From WLWS01 sp047638675 (GTDB lineage: Bacteria > Pseudomonadota > Gammaproteobacteria > Eutrophobiales > Eutrophobiaceae), in the NCBI GenBank assembly GCA_047638675.1, contig JBLIML010000271.1:1-5284 (forward strand): DNA of 5,284 nt, in the 5' to 3' direction. Numbering within the stretch: position 1 is the first letter of the stretch; each line of letters opens with the position of its first letter. The notes beneath the pieces are model-generated. The model saw nothing but the letters and a program-made list of their open reading frames with translations, did no database searches and was not told the DNA's origin. Of the stretch, positions 1 to 5,284 are shown in pieces. A program made the position numbers and the translations under genes.

Positions 1-705
1 GGCAGAGGAGGCCATCTTGCGGACGCCGTAAGCGTCTTCATCCAGGCCTTCTCCCAATCCATGATAGGCCATATCAATAAAAGGCATGAAGCCGTTTTTC
101 TGCGCGAGTTCTGCGACGCGGTCCCATTGTTCTCTGGAGAGATCGACACCGGTAGGATTATGGCAACAGCCGTGCAAAAGCACGATGTCTTTTTTTGTAG
201 CCTGCTTCAGCGTATCCATCATTGCCTCAAAACGAAGTCCATGCGAGTCGGCATCGTAGTAGGGGTATTCCTGAATTTTTAATCCGGCACTGCCAAGTAA
301 AGGGGTATGGTTTCCCCAGGTAGGCGCGCTCACCCAAAGTGTGGCACCGGGCTGTGCTCGATTGAGCATTTCAGCGCCAATACGCAAGGCACCACTGCCA
401 CCGGGCGCCATCACTGAGGTCAATCTTTCATCTTTAACGGCGGCGTGATCCTGACCAAAGATAAGATTGATAATGTTTGTGTTGAAATCTTCGAATCCCG
501 GTTGGGCGATATAGGACTTTGTGGTTTCCTTATTATGCCAAATGGTTTCGGCTTTTTTTACCGAAGCAAATACCGGGGTGTTACCGTCAGCGTCCTGGAA
601 AACACCAACGCCCAGATTCACCTTATTGGGATGCTTGTCCTGATTGTAGAAGACGGTCAGTCCCAGTATTGGATCGGCAGCCAGTTTTTCCAGAGATTCG
701 AGCAT
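1..705 (-). CDS. Aspartate/tyrosine/aromatic aminotransferase (class I), N-terminal part
   Basis: PLP-dependent transaminase that moves an amino group between aspartate or an aromatic amino acid and 2-oxoglutarate in the cytoplasm. The visible 235 residues are an uninterrupted frame, about 60% of the usual ~397, and continue past the left edge. Landmarks match the AspC/TyrB family: the N-terminal DPILGL motif (11-16), NLGVGV (30-35), PGGSGALR (101-108, cofactor phosphate loop), PTW (128-130, ring-stacking Trp), HGCCHNPTG (178-186, with the Asn that contacts the PLP O3') and FIDMAYHG (209-216, with the Asp that binds the pyridine nitrogen and the Tyr that contacts O3'). The Schiff-base Lys and the substrate-binding Arg near the C-terminus lie outside the window. 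The start is supported by AGGAA at 711-715, five bases upstream of the ATG. The gene is divergent from the nap-like operon, so a functional link is not implied. Aspartate versus tyrosine preference cannot be decided from this part. Confidence 0.93.
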   Translation of the reverse strand, partial: MLESLEKLAADPILGLTVFYNQDKHPNKVNLGVGVFQDADGNTPVFASVKKAETIWHNKETTKSYIAQPGFEDFNTNIINLIFGQDHAAVKDERLTSVMAPGGSGALRIGAEMLNRAQPGATLWVSAPTWGNHTPLLGSAGLKIQEYPYYDADSHGLRFEAMMDTLKQATKKDIVLLHGCCHNPTGVDLSREQWDRVAELAQKNGFMPFIDMAYHGLGEGLDEDAYGVRKMASSA

Positions 706-743
706 GATAATTCCTGTGTTTCAAAGAAATAATTTTCGACGAA

Positions 744-772
744 ATTGTACACGTTATAGGTTTGAATGTATT
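744..772 (-). promoter_or_regulatory. Candidate sigma-70 promoter for the aminotransferase gene
   Basis: Read on the minus strand, a -10-like TACAAT (744-749, 5 of 6 to consensus) follows a weak -35-like AATACA (767-772, 3 of 6) with a 17-base spacer. Transcription would begin near 737 and leave a leader of about 30 bases containing the AGGAA ribosome site. It is the best minus-strand pair I found in the divergent region, but the -35 is poor. Confidence 0.33.
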
Positions 773-868
773 AGCCATATTTGCCCTTCGGAAGGACGTT
801 TATGCGGGCTCGCGCATCTATATTGATATGACTATTCTCTTACCAGCACTCAGGAACTACAGCAAAAC

Positions 869-897
869 TGGACAAGTGTACTAAACTATTCTAGATT
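869..897 (+). promoter_or_regulatory. Candidate sigma-70 promoter for the napGH-molybdoenzyme operon
   Basis: TGGACA (869-874, 5 of 6 to TTGACA) and TAGATT (892-897, 4 of 6 to TATAAT) are separated by exactly 17 bases. Transcription would start near 904 and give a leader of about 48 bases before the napG start codon. No convincing FNR or NarL/NarP site was seen by eye around it, so anaerobic or nitrate control, usual for nap operons, is not supported here. Confidence 0.42.
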
Positions 898-951
898 GCT
901 TATACCGTTTTCGTTGCCAGAGGCTTTTGCCCTGGAAGGCAATTCAAAACA

Positions 952-1599
952 ATGAACGAACTTACAAAACTGGATCGACGGCAGTTTCTGGGGCGTTGTG
1001 CACAGGCCGCCGGTTCGGTCAGCATAATTGGACTGTTGCTGGGAACCTATAGCGAGCAATCCAAAGCCTTGCCTGCCTGGGCAATCCGACCGCCTGGCGC
1101 AATAGACGAAAACGAGTTTCTTGGCGCTTGCGTTCGTTGTGGTCTGTGCGTGCGTGCTTGCCCCTATGACACATTATCTTTGGCAAAATTCGGTCATGAG
1201 GTGGCGACCGGCACACCCTATTTTGTCGCCCGCGATATCCCTTGCGAGATGTGCGAAGACATTCCCTGTGCTGCAGCCTGTCCAACGGATGCATTAACTA
1301 AAGACTTAAAAGACATCGCCGATGCCGATATGGGCGTTGCGGTTCTGACCGGCGTGGACACCTGCTATAGCACCACCGGTGTTGCGCATTGCCGGGCGTG
1401 TTATCTCGCCTGCCCGATTAAAGATGAGGCCATCACCATGGACAAGACTGAATCGAATGGTCGCTGGTATTTCGAACCAACGGTACACAGTGAAAAATGC
1501 ACGGGCTGTGGTAAATGTGAAAAAGATTGTGTTACCGAGGAAGCTTCAATAAAGGTGTTACCGCGCAATCTCGTCAGACACGATTTATCGGCAGTGTAA
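952..1599 (+). CDS. napG: NapG/MauM-type periplasmic ferredoxin (four [4Fe-4S] motifs)
   Basis: Electron-transfer protein of the NapGH quinol dehydrogenase, expected to work on the periplasmic face of the inner membrane and pass electrons from NapH to a terminal acceptor. It has 215 residues (E. coli NapG about 231). A twin-arginine motif, DRRQFLG (8-14), followed by a hydrophobic stretch (about 18-31) marks Tat export. Four cysteine groups follow: C60/C63/C66/C70; C98/C101/C106/C110; C138/C147/C150/C154; C183/C186/C189/C193. The blocks RPPGAIDE, GTPYFVARDIPCEMCEDIPC and CTGCGKC are typical of NapG. GGAAGG at 934-939 is the nearest ribosome site, rather far (12 bases) from the ATG; no better start keeps the Tat leader intact. 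It is first in a three-gene operon, with napH starting 5 bases after its stop. MauM is the close alternative, but no mau genes are present. Confidence 0.9.
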   Translation: MNELTKLDRRQFLGRCAQAAGSVSIIGLLLGTYSEQSKALPAWAIRPPGAIDENEFLGACVRCGLCVRACPYDTLSLAKFGHEVATGTPYFVARDIPCEMCEDIPCAAACPTDALTKDLKDIADADMGVAVLTGVDTCYSTTGVAHCRACYLACPIKDEAITMDKTESNGRWYFEPTVHSEKCTGCGKCEKDCVTEEASIKVLPRNLVRHDLSAV

Positions 1600-1604
1600 T
1601 TTTT

Positions 1605-2480
1605 ATGAACCAGGCTATTGCGGGTTCGTCTGCCAGCTTGAAGAGGAACTGGTTTTTACGTCAGCGTTATTTAATCCTGCGTCGCCTCGCCCAATTCGGT
1701 TTGTTGGCACTTTTTCTTGCTGGCCCCTGGTATGGTTACTGGATTTTAAAAGGTAATCTCGCTTCCAGTATCTTTCTTGACGCTATCGCATTTACCGATC
1801 CTTATATTTATTTGCAGTCGATAATTGGCGGCCATAAGATGGGTAGGCTTGCAGCTATTGGTGCTGCGACGATTCTTGTATTTTATTTAGTACTTGGCGG
1901 TCGGGCCTACTGTTCATGGGTGTGTCCGATTAATGTTGTCACTGACGTAGCCTTCTGGTTACGTAATAAACTGGGTTTGAACCTAAGCTGGCAACCAAAG
2001 AAAAACATTAGACACTGGTTGTTGCTCATGACGCTCGTAGTTTCCACCTTGACCAGCACAATTGCCTGGGAAGTGGTCAACCCCATTACTATGCTGCAAC
2101 GTGGTTTGGTTTTCGGTATGGGGGTGGCGTGGGCGATTGTGTTCGCGGTTTTCCTTTTTGATCTCTTTGTCAGCCGTCGCGGCTGGTGCTCTCATCTGTG
2201 CCCGGTGGGCGCTTTTTATGGCATCGTCGGGAAATTCTCTCTTGTTCGGGTAAGTGCAATAGAGAGAACTTCCTGCACAGATTGTGGTGATTGTTTTCGC
2301 GTTTGCCCCGAACCACAGGTTATTACTATGCCTTTACAAGGAGCGAAGATGGGCGTAGGTCCTTTAATCCTGAGCGGAGATTGTACAAATTGCGGTCGTT
2401 GTATAGACGTGTGTGATGAGGATGTTTTTCATTTTGCGACACGTTTTGAAGGGCAACTTAGAAAATACCCGGGAGTGTAA
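1605..2480 (+). CDS. napH: NapH-type quinol dehydrogenase membrane protein
   Basis: Inner-membrane iron-sulfur protein that in the Nap system oxidises quinol and hands electrons to NapG. It has 291 residues, close to the E. coli length. Four hydrophobic segments are seen at about 27-48, 83-99, 137-157 and 167-190. Two CxxxCP motifs characteristic of NapH/NosR-type proteins lie at C103/C107 (CSWVCP) and C195/C199 (CSHLCP). The C-terminal, probably cytoplasmic, region has two [4Fe-4S] ferredoxin motifs: C224/C227/C230/C234 and C260/C263/C266/C270. The start at 1605 gives the family's short polar N-terminus (KRNWFLRQRYLILRRL). An upstream in-frame ATG at 1527 would overlap napG by 73 bases and add 26 residues unlike NapH. 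No strong ribosome site precedes 1605, so translational coupling to napG, 5 bases upstream, is likely. The molybdoenzyme gene starts 4 bases after its stop. Confidence 0.9.
   Translation: MNQAIAGSSASLKRNWFLRQRYLILRRLAQFGLLALFLAGPWYGYWILKGNLASSIFLDAIAFTDPYIYLQSIIGGHKMGRLAAIGAATILVFYLVLGGRAYCSWVCPINVVTDVAFWLRNKLGLNLSWQPKKNIRHWLLLMTLVVSTLTSTIAWEVVNPITMLQRGLVFGMGVAWAIVFAVFLFDLFVSRRGWCSHLCPVGAFYGIVGKFSLVRVSAIERTSCTDCGDCFRVCPEPQVITMPLQGAKMGVGPLILSGDCTNCGRCIDVCDEDVFHFATRFEGQLRKYPGV
2471..2475 (+). promoter_or_regulatory. Ribosome binding site fixing the molybdoenzyme start
   Basis: GGGAG inside the last codons of napH lies nine bases before the ATG at 2485. It favours that start over the in-frame ATG at 2413, which is buried inside napH and would add 24 residues without family resemblance. 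Confidence 0.6.
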
Positions 2481-2484
2481 GTTA

Positions 2485-4512
2485 ATGAGTGAAGGTGCAG
2501 AGACAATCCGAACAAATTGTCCACGCGATTGCTACGATGGTTGCGGTATCGTGGTAAAAAAAGAAGGCGGTAAAATTCAACAAGTGCTAGGCGATCCGGA
2601 TCATCCTGTATCAAGAGGTAGACTTTGTAGTAAATGCGCTATCAGTTATAACGGTAGTTGGCAGGATGAACATGCCAGATTGTTGTACCCCATGAAACGA
2701 ACAGGGAAAAAAGGCGAAGGTAAATTTGAGCGAATTGAGTGGCAGGAAGCTATTGATACTATTTCAACTAAACTACTTTCGATAGTTGATGAACTGGGTT
2801 CACAGGCTATTCTCAATACACATTATTCAGGCACGCTTTCGCTTATCGCCCTTGAATTCCCTATGCGTTTTTTCAATCGTCTGGCTTGTACAGATGTTAG
2901 AGGGGACACAATATGTAATGCGGCGGGACACGTGGCCTGGGGTTTGTTATTTGGCGAGTCCAATGTGGGTTTTGATCCAAGAACGGCAAAAGACAGTAAT
3001 TGCATCCTCGTCTGGGGCGCGAACCCTTCGCATTCGGCACCCCATGCTCATAAACACTGGTTGCCGGAATCACCAGCAAAAGTGATTGTGATTGACCCTG
3101 TACGAACAGAAACGGCGAAACAGGCAGATTTGTATTTGCAACCACGACCAGGGACTGATGCCGCACTTGCCTTTAGTCTTTTACACGTCTTGAAACGCGA
3201 AAGTTTATTTGACGACGCTTTCATTGATGCTCATACAATAGGAGCCGAAGAATTAGCAGACATTATCGATGCGTGTACGCCGCAATGGGGAGAAGAACGT
3301 AGTGGTGTGCCGGCTGATCTTATCGAGGCGGCGGCGCGACTTTATGGTGCGGGGCCATCCATGCTCTGGGCAGGTCAGGGTCTGCAACGTCAAACCACAG
3401 GCGGCAACATTATGCGCGCTGCTGGTTTATTGCCAGCGCTTACCGGTAATGTAGGAAAACCTGGCACAGGATTCTGCTATCTTAATATGACACCCGCCGT
3501 CGCTGGCATAGATTTTGAGGCGCTAGGTGGTAGTCAACTCGCTAGTGGCGACGCGGAAAGCATCAGTCACATGGATTTTGCAGACGAGTTGAGTGAGCCT
3601 GGTAAATACCGGGCATTGTTTAGCTGGAACACAAATCCCGTTGCCTCTGTGCCAAACTATAAACAGTTTTGCAAGGCGATGCAGCGTGAAGATCTCTTTA
3701 CTGTTGTGATCGATTGCTTTCATACCGACACCGTCGATTATGCAGACATTGTCTTACCGGCCGCGAGTTTTCTTGAGTTTGACGATCTGACCTTCAGTTA
3801 TTTTCATATGATTATGGGTGTGCAAGCGAAAGCGCAGGAGCCAATGGGCGAGTCCTTACCCAACCAGGAAATTTTTCGACGCTTGTCGAAGGGGATGGGT
3901 TACGAGGAAGACGCGCTATACGAAAGTGACGAAACCCTGATTTCAACTATGATGAATCAAATGGGACTTGATTTCGATTTCGAGGAGTTTAAACAGAAAG
4001 GACATATCAGCATCGGAGACGAAGCCATTATTTTTTATGAGGATCTGATTTTCGCAACACCGAGTGGAAAAATTGAAATTGCATCGGCGCAGGCTGAGCA
4101 GCAAAGTTTACCACGCGTACCTCAAGCCTGGGCTGATGAGAGAGCGACAGAAGGTAAATTACGATTGTTAACGCCAGCATCACTTTGGCGTATGAACGAT
4201 TCTTATGCCAATGACCCCGGTATTATCAAGAGTGCGGGACCTGCCAGCGTGACTTTGCATCCGGACGATGCTCTTACACTTGGCGTTTCCGAAAATGACC
4301 GTGTTCGTTTACATAACGAGATGGGAGAAGTAGAACTGGAAGCTCACATTGATGCAATGATACCACCAGGCACTGCACTTTCTTACAAAGGTCGTTGGCC
4401 AAAACTGGAAAACGGTAATCACATGAATGCTATTCATAAAGCCGTGAAAACGGATATGGGTGAGAGCACTTCAGTTCACAGTACTGAAGTCCTGGTAAGT
4501 GTGGTGAAATAA
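2485..4512 (+). CDS. Molybdopterin (bis-MGD) oxidoreductase, [4Fe-4S]-containing, cytoplasmic type
   Basis: Catalytic subunit of the DMSO-reductase superfamily (anaerobic dehydrogenase/reductase type); substrate unknown. It has 675 residues. The N-terminal [4Fe-4S] domain shows C12-x3-C16-x3-C20 and C48, followed by K50, the position of the electron-relay Lys in related enzymes; an extra C51 stands where Gly is usual. C144 in DTICNAAG is the likely molybdenum ligand, aligning with the Cys of NapA (CMASAVAGF). Cofactor-binding blocks are WGANPSHSAPH (177-187), VIDPVRTETAKQADLYLQ (202-219), PGTDAALA (222-229), GNVGKPGTG (321-329) and WNTNP (381-385). The C-terminal dinucleotide-binding domain begins near 559 (LRLLTPASLWRMND) and ends at STEVLVSVVK. 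There is no Tat or Sec leader, so it should stay in the cytoplasm. It is much shorter than NapA (about 830) and is not a NapA. It follows napH by 4 bases, so a shared redox role is likely. Its stop codon lies within the target duplication of the downstream MITE. Confidence 0.9.
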   Translation: MSEGAETIRTNCPRDCYDGCGIVVKKEGGKIQQVLGDPDHPVSRGRLCSKCAISYNGSWQDEHARLLYPMKRTGKKGEGKFERIEWQEAIDTISTKLLSIVDELGSQAILNTHYSGTLSLIALEFPMRFFNRLACTDVRGDTICNAAGHVAWGLLFGESNVGFDPRTAKDSNCILVWGANPSHSAPHAHKHWLPESPAKVIVIDPVRTETAKQADLYLQPRPGTDAALAFSLLHVLKRESLFDDAFIDAHTIGAEELADIIDACTPQWGEERSGVPADLIEAAARLYGAGPSMLWAGQGLQRQTTGGNIMRAAGLLPALTGNVGKPGTGFCYLNMTPAVAGIDFEALGGSQLASGDAESISHMDFADELSEPGKYRALFSWNTNPVASVPNYKQFCKAMQREDLFTVVIDCFHTDTVDYADIVLPAASFLEFDDLTFSYFHMIMGVQAKAQEPMGESLPNQEIFRRLSKGMGYEEDALYESDETLISTMMNQMGLDFDFEEFKQKGHISIGDEAIIFYEDLIFATPSGKIEIASAQAEQQSLPRVPQAWADERATEGKLRLLTPASLWRMNDSYANDPGIIKSAGPASVTLHPDDALTLGVSENDRVRLHNEMGEVELEAHIDAMIPPGTALSYKGRWPKLENGNHMNAIHKAVKTDMGESTSVHSTEVLVSVVK

Positions 4513-4516
4513 ATAT
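4509..4516. repeat. Target site duplication, left copy
   Basis: ATAAATAT directly outside the left terminal inverted repeat; an identical copy lies at 4857-4864. The match is exactly eight bases and stops at the repeat boundary on both sides. It contains the TAA stop codon (4510-4512) of the molybdoenzyme gene. Confidence 0.85.
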
Positions 4517-4540
4517 GGGTCTTCAGCAGAATCTGTGGGT
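4517..4540 (+). repeat. Left terminal inverted repeat of the MITE
   Basis: Pairs with 4833-4856 in reverse complement; 15 identical bases from the outer tip, then mismatches only at 4532 and 4535. Confidence 0.85.
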
Positions 4541-4578
4541 AAAAATATAATATTCTTTTGATCCTGAAAAAATAAACT

Positions 4579-4626
4579 CGTCATTCCCGCATGCTTTTGG
4601 CGGAGAAATGGCACATGGATGTGCCG
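4579..4626 (+). repeat. Inner inverted repeat, left arm
   Basis: Matches the reverse complement of 4758-4805 at 42 of 48 positions, with the first 29 (4579-4607) identical. It opens with CGTCATTCCCGC, a start I recall from dispersed intergenic repeats in many proteobacteria. The arm spacing from the outer repeats differs on the two sides (38 and 27 bases), so it may be an independent repeat nested in the MITE. A long stem-loop could form across the 131-base centre. Confidence 0.85.
4610..4625 (+). repeat. Small hairpin within the left inner arm
   Basis: GGCACAT-GG-ATGTGCC is a perfect 7-bp stem with a 2-base loop. The copy in the right arm (4759-4774) is also a hairpin but differs by two compensatory base pairs. 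Confidence 0.65.
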
Positions 4627-4757
4627 CATATGAATCAAAGGATGGAAATCCATAGAAAACGGTGAATCAGGATAATCGAGTAAGCCGTTGTGTAAATGCT
4701 GGTACGAAATAAATTGAATCAATTGTTTAACTGGGTTTGCATCCTTAGCTCCGTAAA

Positions 4758-4805
4758 CGGTGCTTCCATGCACCACTTCTCCGCCAAAAGCATGCGGGAA
4801 TGACG
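4758..4805 (-). repeat. Inner inverted repeat, right arm
   Basis: Reverse complement of 4579-4626 with six differences, at 4608, 4612, 4613, 4620, 4622 and 4623 in left-arm numbering. Five of the six fall in the small hairpin; the 29 outer bases are unchanged. Confidence 0.85.
4759..4774 (-). repeat. Small hairpin within the right inner arm
   Basis: GGTGC and GCACC form a 5-bp stem around a 6-base loop. A T-T mismatch replaces the sixth pair of the left copy, and the seventh, T-A, could still pair. Confidence 0.6.
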
Positions 4806-4832
4806 GTGTTTTGTTACTTGCTTTTCCTGTTA

Positions 4833-4856
4833 ACCCATAGTTTCTGCTGAAGACCC
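4833..4856 (-). repeat. Right terminal inverted repeat of the MITE
   Basis: Reverse complement of 4517-4540 at 22 of 24 positions. Its outer tip (AAGACCC) is immediately followed by the right target duplication. Confidence 0.85.
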
Positions 4857-4864
4857 ATAAATAT
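4857..4864. repeat. Target site duplication, right copy
   Basis: ATAAATAT, identical to 4509-4516. Its last base is also the last base of the transporter's minus-strand stop codon (4864-4866). Confidence 0.85.
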
Positions 4865-5284
4865 TATGTAGAAGCTAAGTGGGTGTGAGAATGCCTGACT
4901 ATCCACCAGAGCAAAAAAAAGATAATGATTGTGCAAATAACAATCAAAACACTTAGTGCAGCAAAGCCCGCAAATTCAATAATGACGCCACCGAGATAAG
5001 GCCCGATACCCAGGCTGATTGAGAATGCACCACCCGCCGCTGCTGCCCATCTGCCGAAGCGATCCAGGCTAGCCGCGAGTGCAAATAACAAGGTTAAGAC
5101 AAACACCGAGCTAACGCCTTCCAGTATACTGCCGGCAATGTAGGCGGGTAGAGTTACCACTTGTATGGTGACGATCATGCAAATTGAATGCAGCAAAATA
5201 CCAATCATCAATGGTTTCACCAGGCCGAATCGATTCTCTATTACAGCGACCATCCCGGCGCCCAGGGCGCCTCCCAGAACAACC
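4864..5284 (-). CDS. Major facilitator superfamily transporter, C-terminal part
   Basis: The last 139 residues of an inner-membrane transporter; the frame is open to the right edge, so the ATG at 5253 is internal and not the start (VVLGGALGAG precedes it in frame). Hydrophobic segments at about 1-15, 22-42, 46-70, 77-101 and 105-128 of the fragment fit the final helices of a 12-helix MFS protein. The short basic loop ENRFG (16-20) after the first segment and the DRFGR loop (74-78), followed by a Gly/Ala-rich helix (AAAAGGAF) and GIGPYLGG (92-99), are typical of MFS drug or metabolite exporters. The C-terminal tail, RHSHTHLAST, is short and polar. The substrate cannot be inferred. It converges on the molybdoenzyme operon with only the MITE between, so co-regulation is not expected. 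Confidence 0.8.
   Translation of the reverse strand, partial: VVLGGALGAGMVAVIENRFGLVKPLMIGILLHSICMIVTIQVVTLPAYIAGSILEGVSSVFVLTLLFALAASLDRFGRWAAAAGGAFSISLGIGPYLGGVIIEFAGFAALSVLIVICTIIIFFLLWWIVRHSHTHLAST

Larger units (their letters stand above)
4517..4856. mobile_element. Non-autonomous MITE-like element, 340 bp, ISL3-like ends
   Basis: The element is bounded by 24-bp terminal inverted repeats (4517-4540 and 4833-4856; 22 of 24 match) beginning GGGTCTTCAGCAGAA, and flanked by a perfect 8-bp direct repeat. It contains no recognisable transposase, so it would need one supplied in trans. Ends starting with GG and an 8-bp duplication fit the ISL3 family; other families also make 8-bp duplications, so the family is a suggestion from recall. 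Inside are AT-rich spacers (4541-4578, 4806-4832), a second inverted repeat (4579-4626 / 4758-4805) and a 131-base centre (4627-4757) that includes a small palindrome, AATTGA-A-TCAATT (4712-4724). It fills the whole gap between two convergent genes, and its hairpins may now serve as a terminator for either side. Confidence 0.82.

Noticed and set aside
61..732. Plus-strand open frames at 61-282, 445-732 and 519-707
   Set aside because: They are antisense to the aminotransferase, whose minus-strand frame has strong family motifs throughout.
785..795. Short palindrome CCTTC-G-GAAGG in the divergent region
   Set aside because: Five-base arms with one central base are too short to call an operator or terminator without other copies.
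823..836. Possible FNR site starting TTGAT
   Set aside because: Only the left half-site matches; the right half (CTATT) does not resemble ATCAA.
1527..1604. Upstream in-frame ATG giving a 317-residue NapH
   Set aside because: It overlaps napG by 73 bases, and the extra 26 residues do not look like NapH; the ATG at 1605 gives the normal length and N-terminus.
2413..2484. Upstream in-frame ATG giving a 699-residue molybdoenzyme
   Set aside because: It lies within the napH ferredoxin domain and the added residues are an out-of-frame reading of napH. GGGAG before 2485 supports the shorter form.
4471..4776. Minus-strand open frame of 101 codons across the MITE
   Set aside because: It runs through both inner repeat arms and into the molybdoenzyme's end, has no ribosome site that I can see, and resembles no family I know. 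I treat it as chance, though a decayed coding fragment in 4627-4757 is not excluded.
5251..5253. ATG as the start of a 129-residue membrane protein
   Set aside because: The frame continues upstream to the window edge with typical MFS helix sequence, so this Met is internal.

Overview
The window looks like chromosomal DNA from a proteobacterium, most likely a gammaproteobacterium. The NapG/NapH-type proteins resemble their enterobacterial counterparts closely over the whole length, the aminotransferase is of the AspC/TyrB type, base composition is balanced, and genes are packed tightly with Shine-Dalgarno-like sites. The genus cannot be named from this sequence.

Layout: (1) 1-705, minus strand: N-terminal 235 residues of an aspartate/aromatic aminotransferase that runs off the left edge. 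(2) 706-951: divergent intergenic region with one candidate promoter in each direction. (3) 952-4512, plus strand: a compact three-gene operon. It encodes a Tat-exported NapG-type ferredoxin with four [4Fe-4S] motifs, a NapH-type membrane quinol dehydrogenase, and a 675-residue molybdopterin oxidoreductase without an export signal. The gaps between the genes are 5 and 4 bases. (4) 4513-4863: no gene. This stretch is filled by a 340-bp transposase-less mobile element (MITE) with 24-bp terminal inverted repeats and a perfect 8-bp target duplication. A second, longer inverted repeat is nested inside it. (5) 4864-5284, minus strand: C-terminal end of a major facilitator transporter that runs off the right edge.

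How the genes may work together: NapG and NapH normally carry electrons from quinol across the inner membrane to periplasmic nitrate reductase NapA. Here the partner is a different, shorter molybdoenzyme with no Tat leader, and no napA, napB, napC, napD or napF is present in the window. The operon may therefore be a redox chain of unknown substrate that joins a cytoplasmic molybdoenzyme to the quinone pool or periplasm through NapH/NapG. That is inference; the parts themselves are clear in the sequence.

The best-supported unusual feature is the MITE. It landed exactly at the junction of two convergent genes that previously ended 3 bases apart, and both stop codons survived. Its inner arms contain small hairpins whose two copies differ by paired, compensatory changes.
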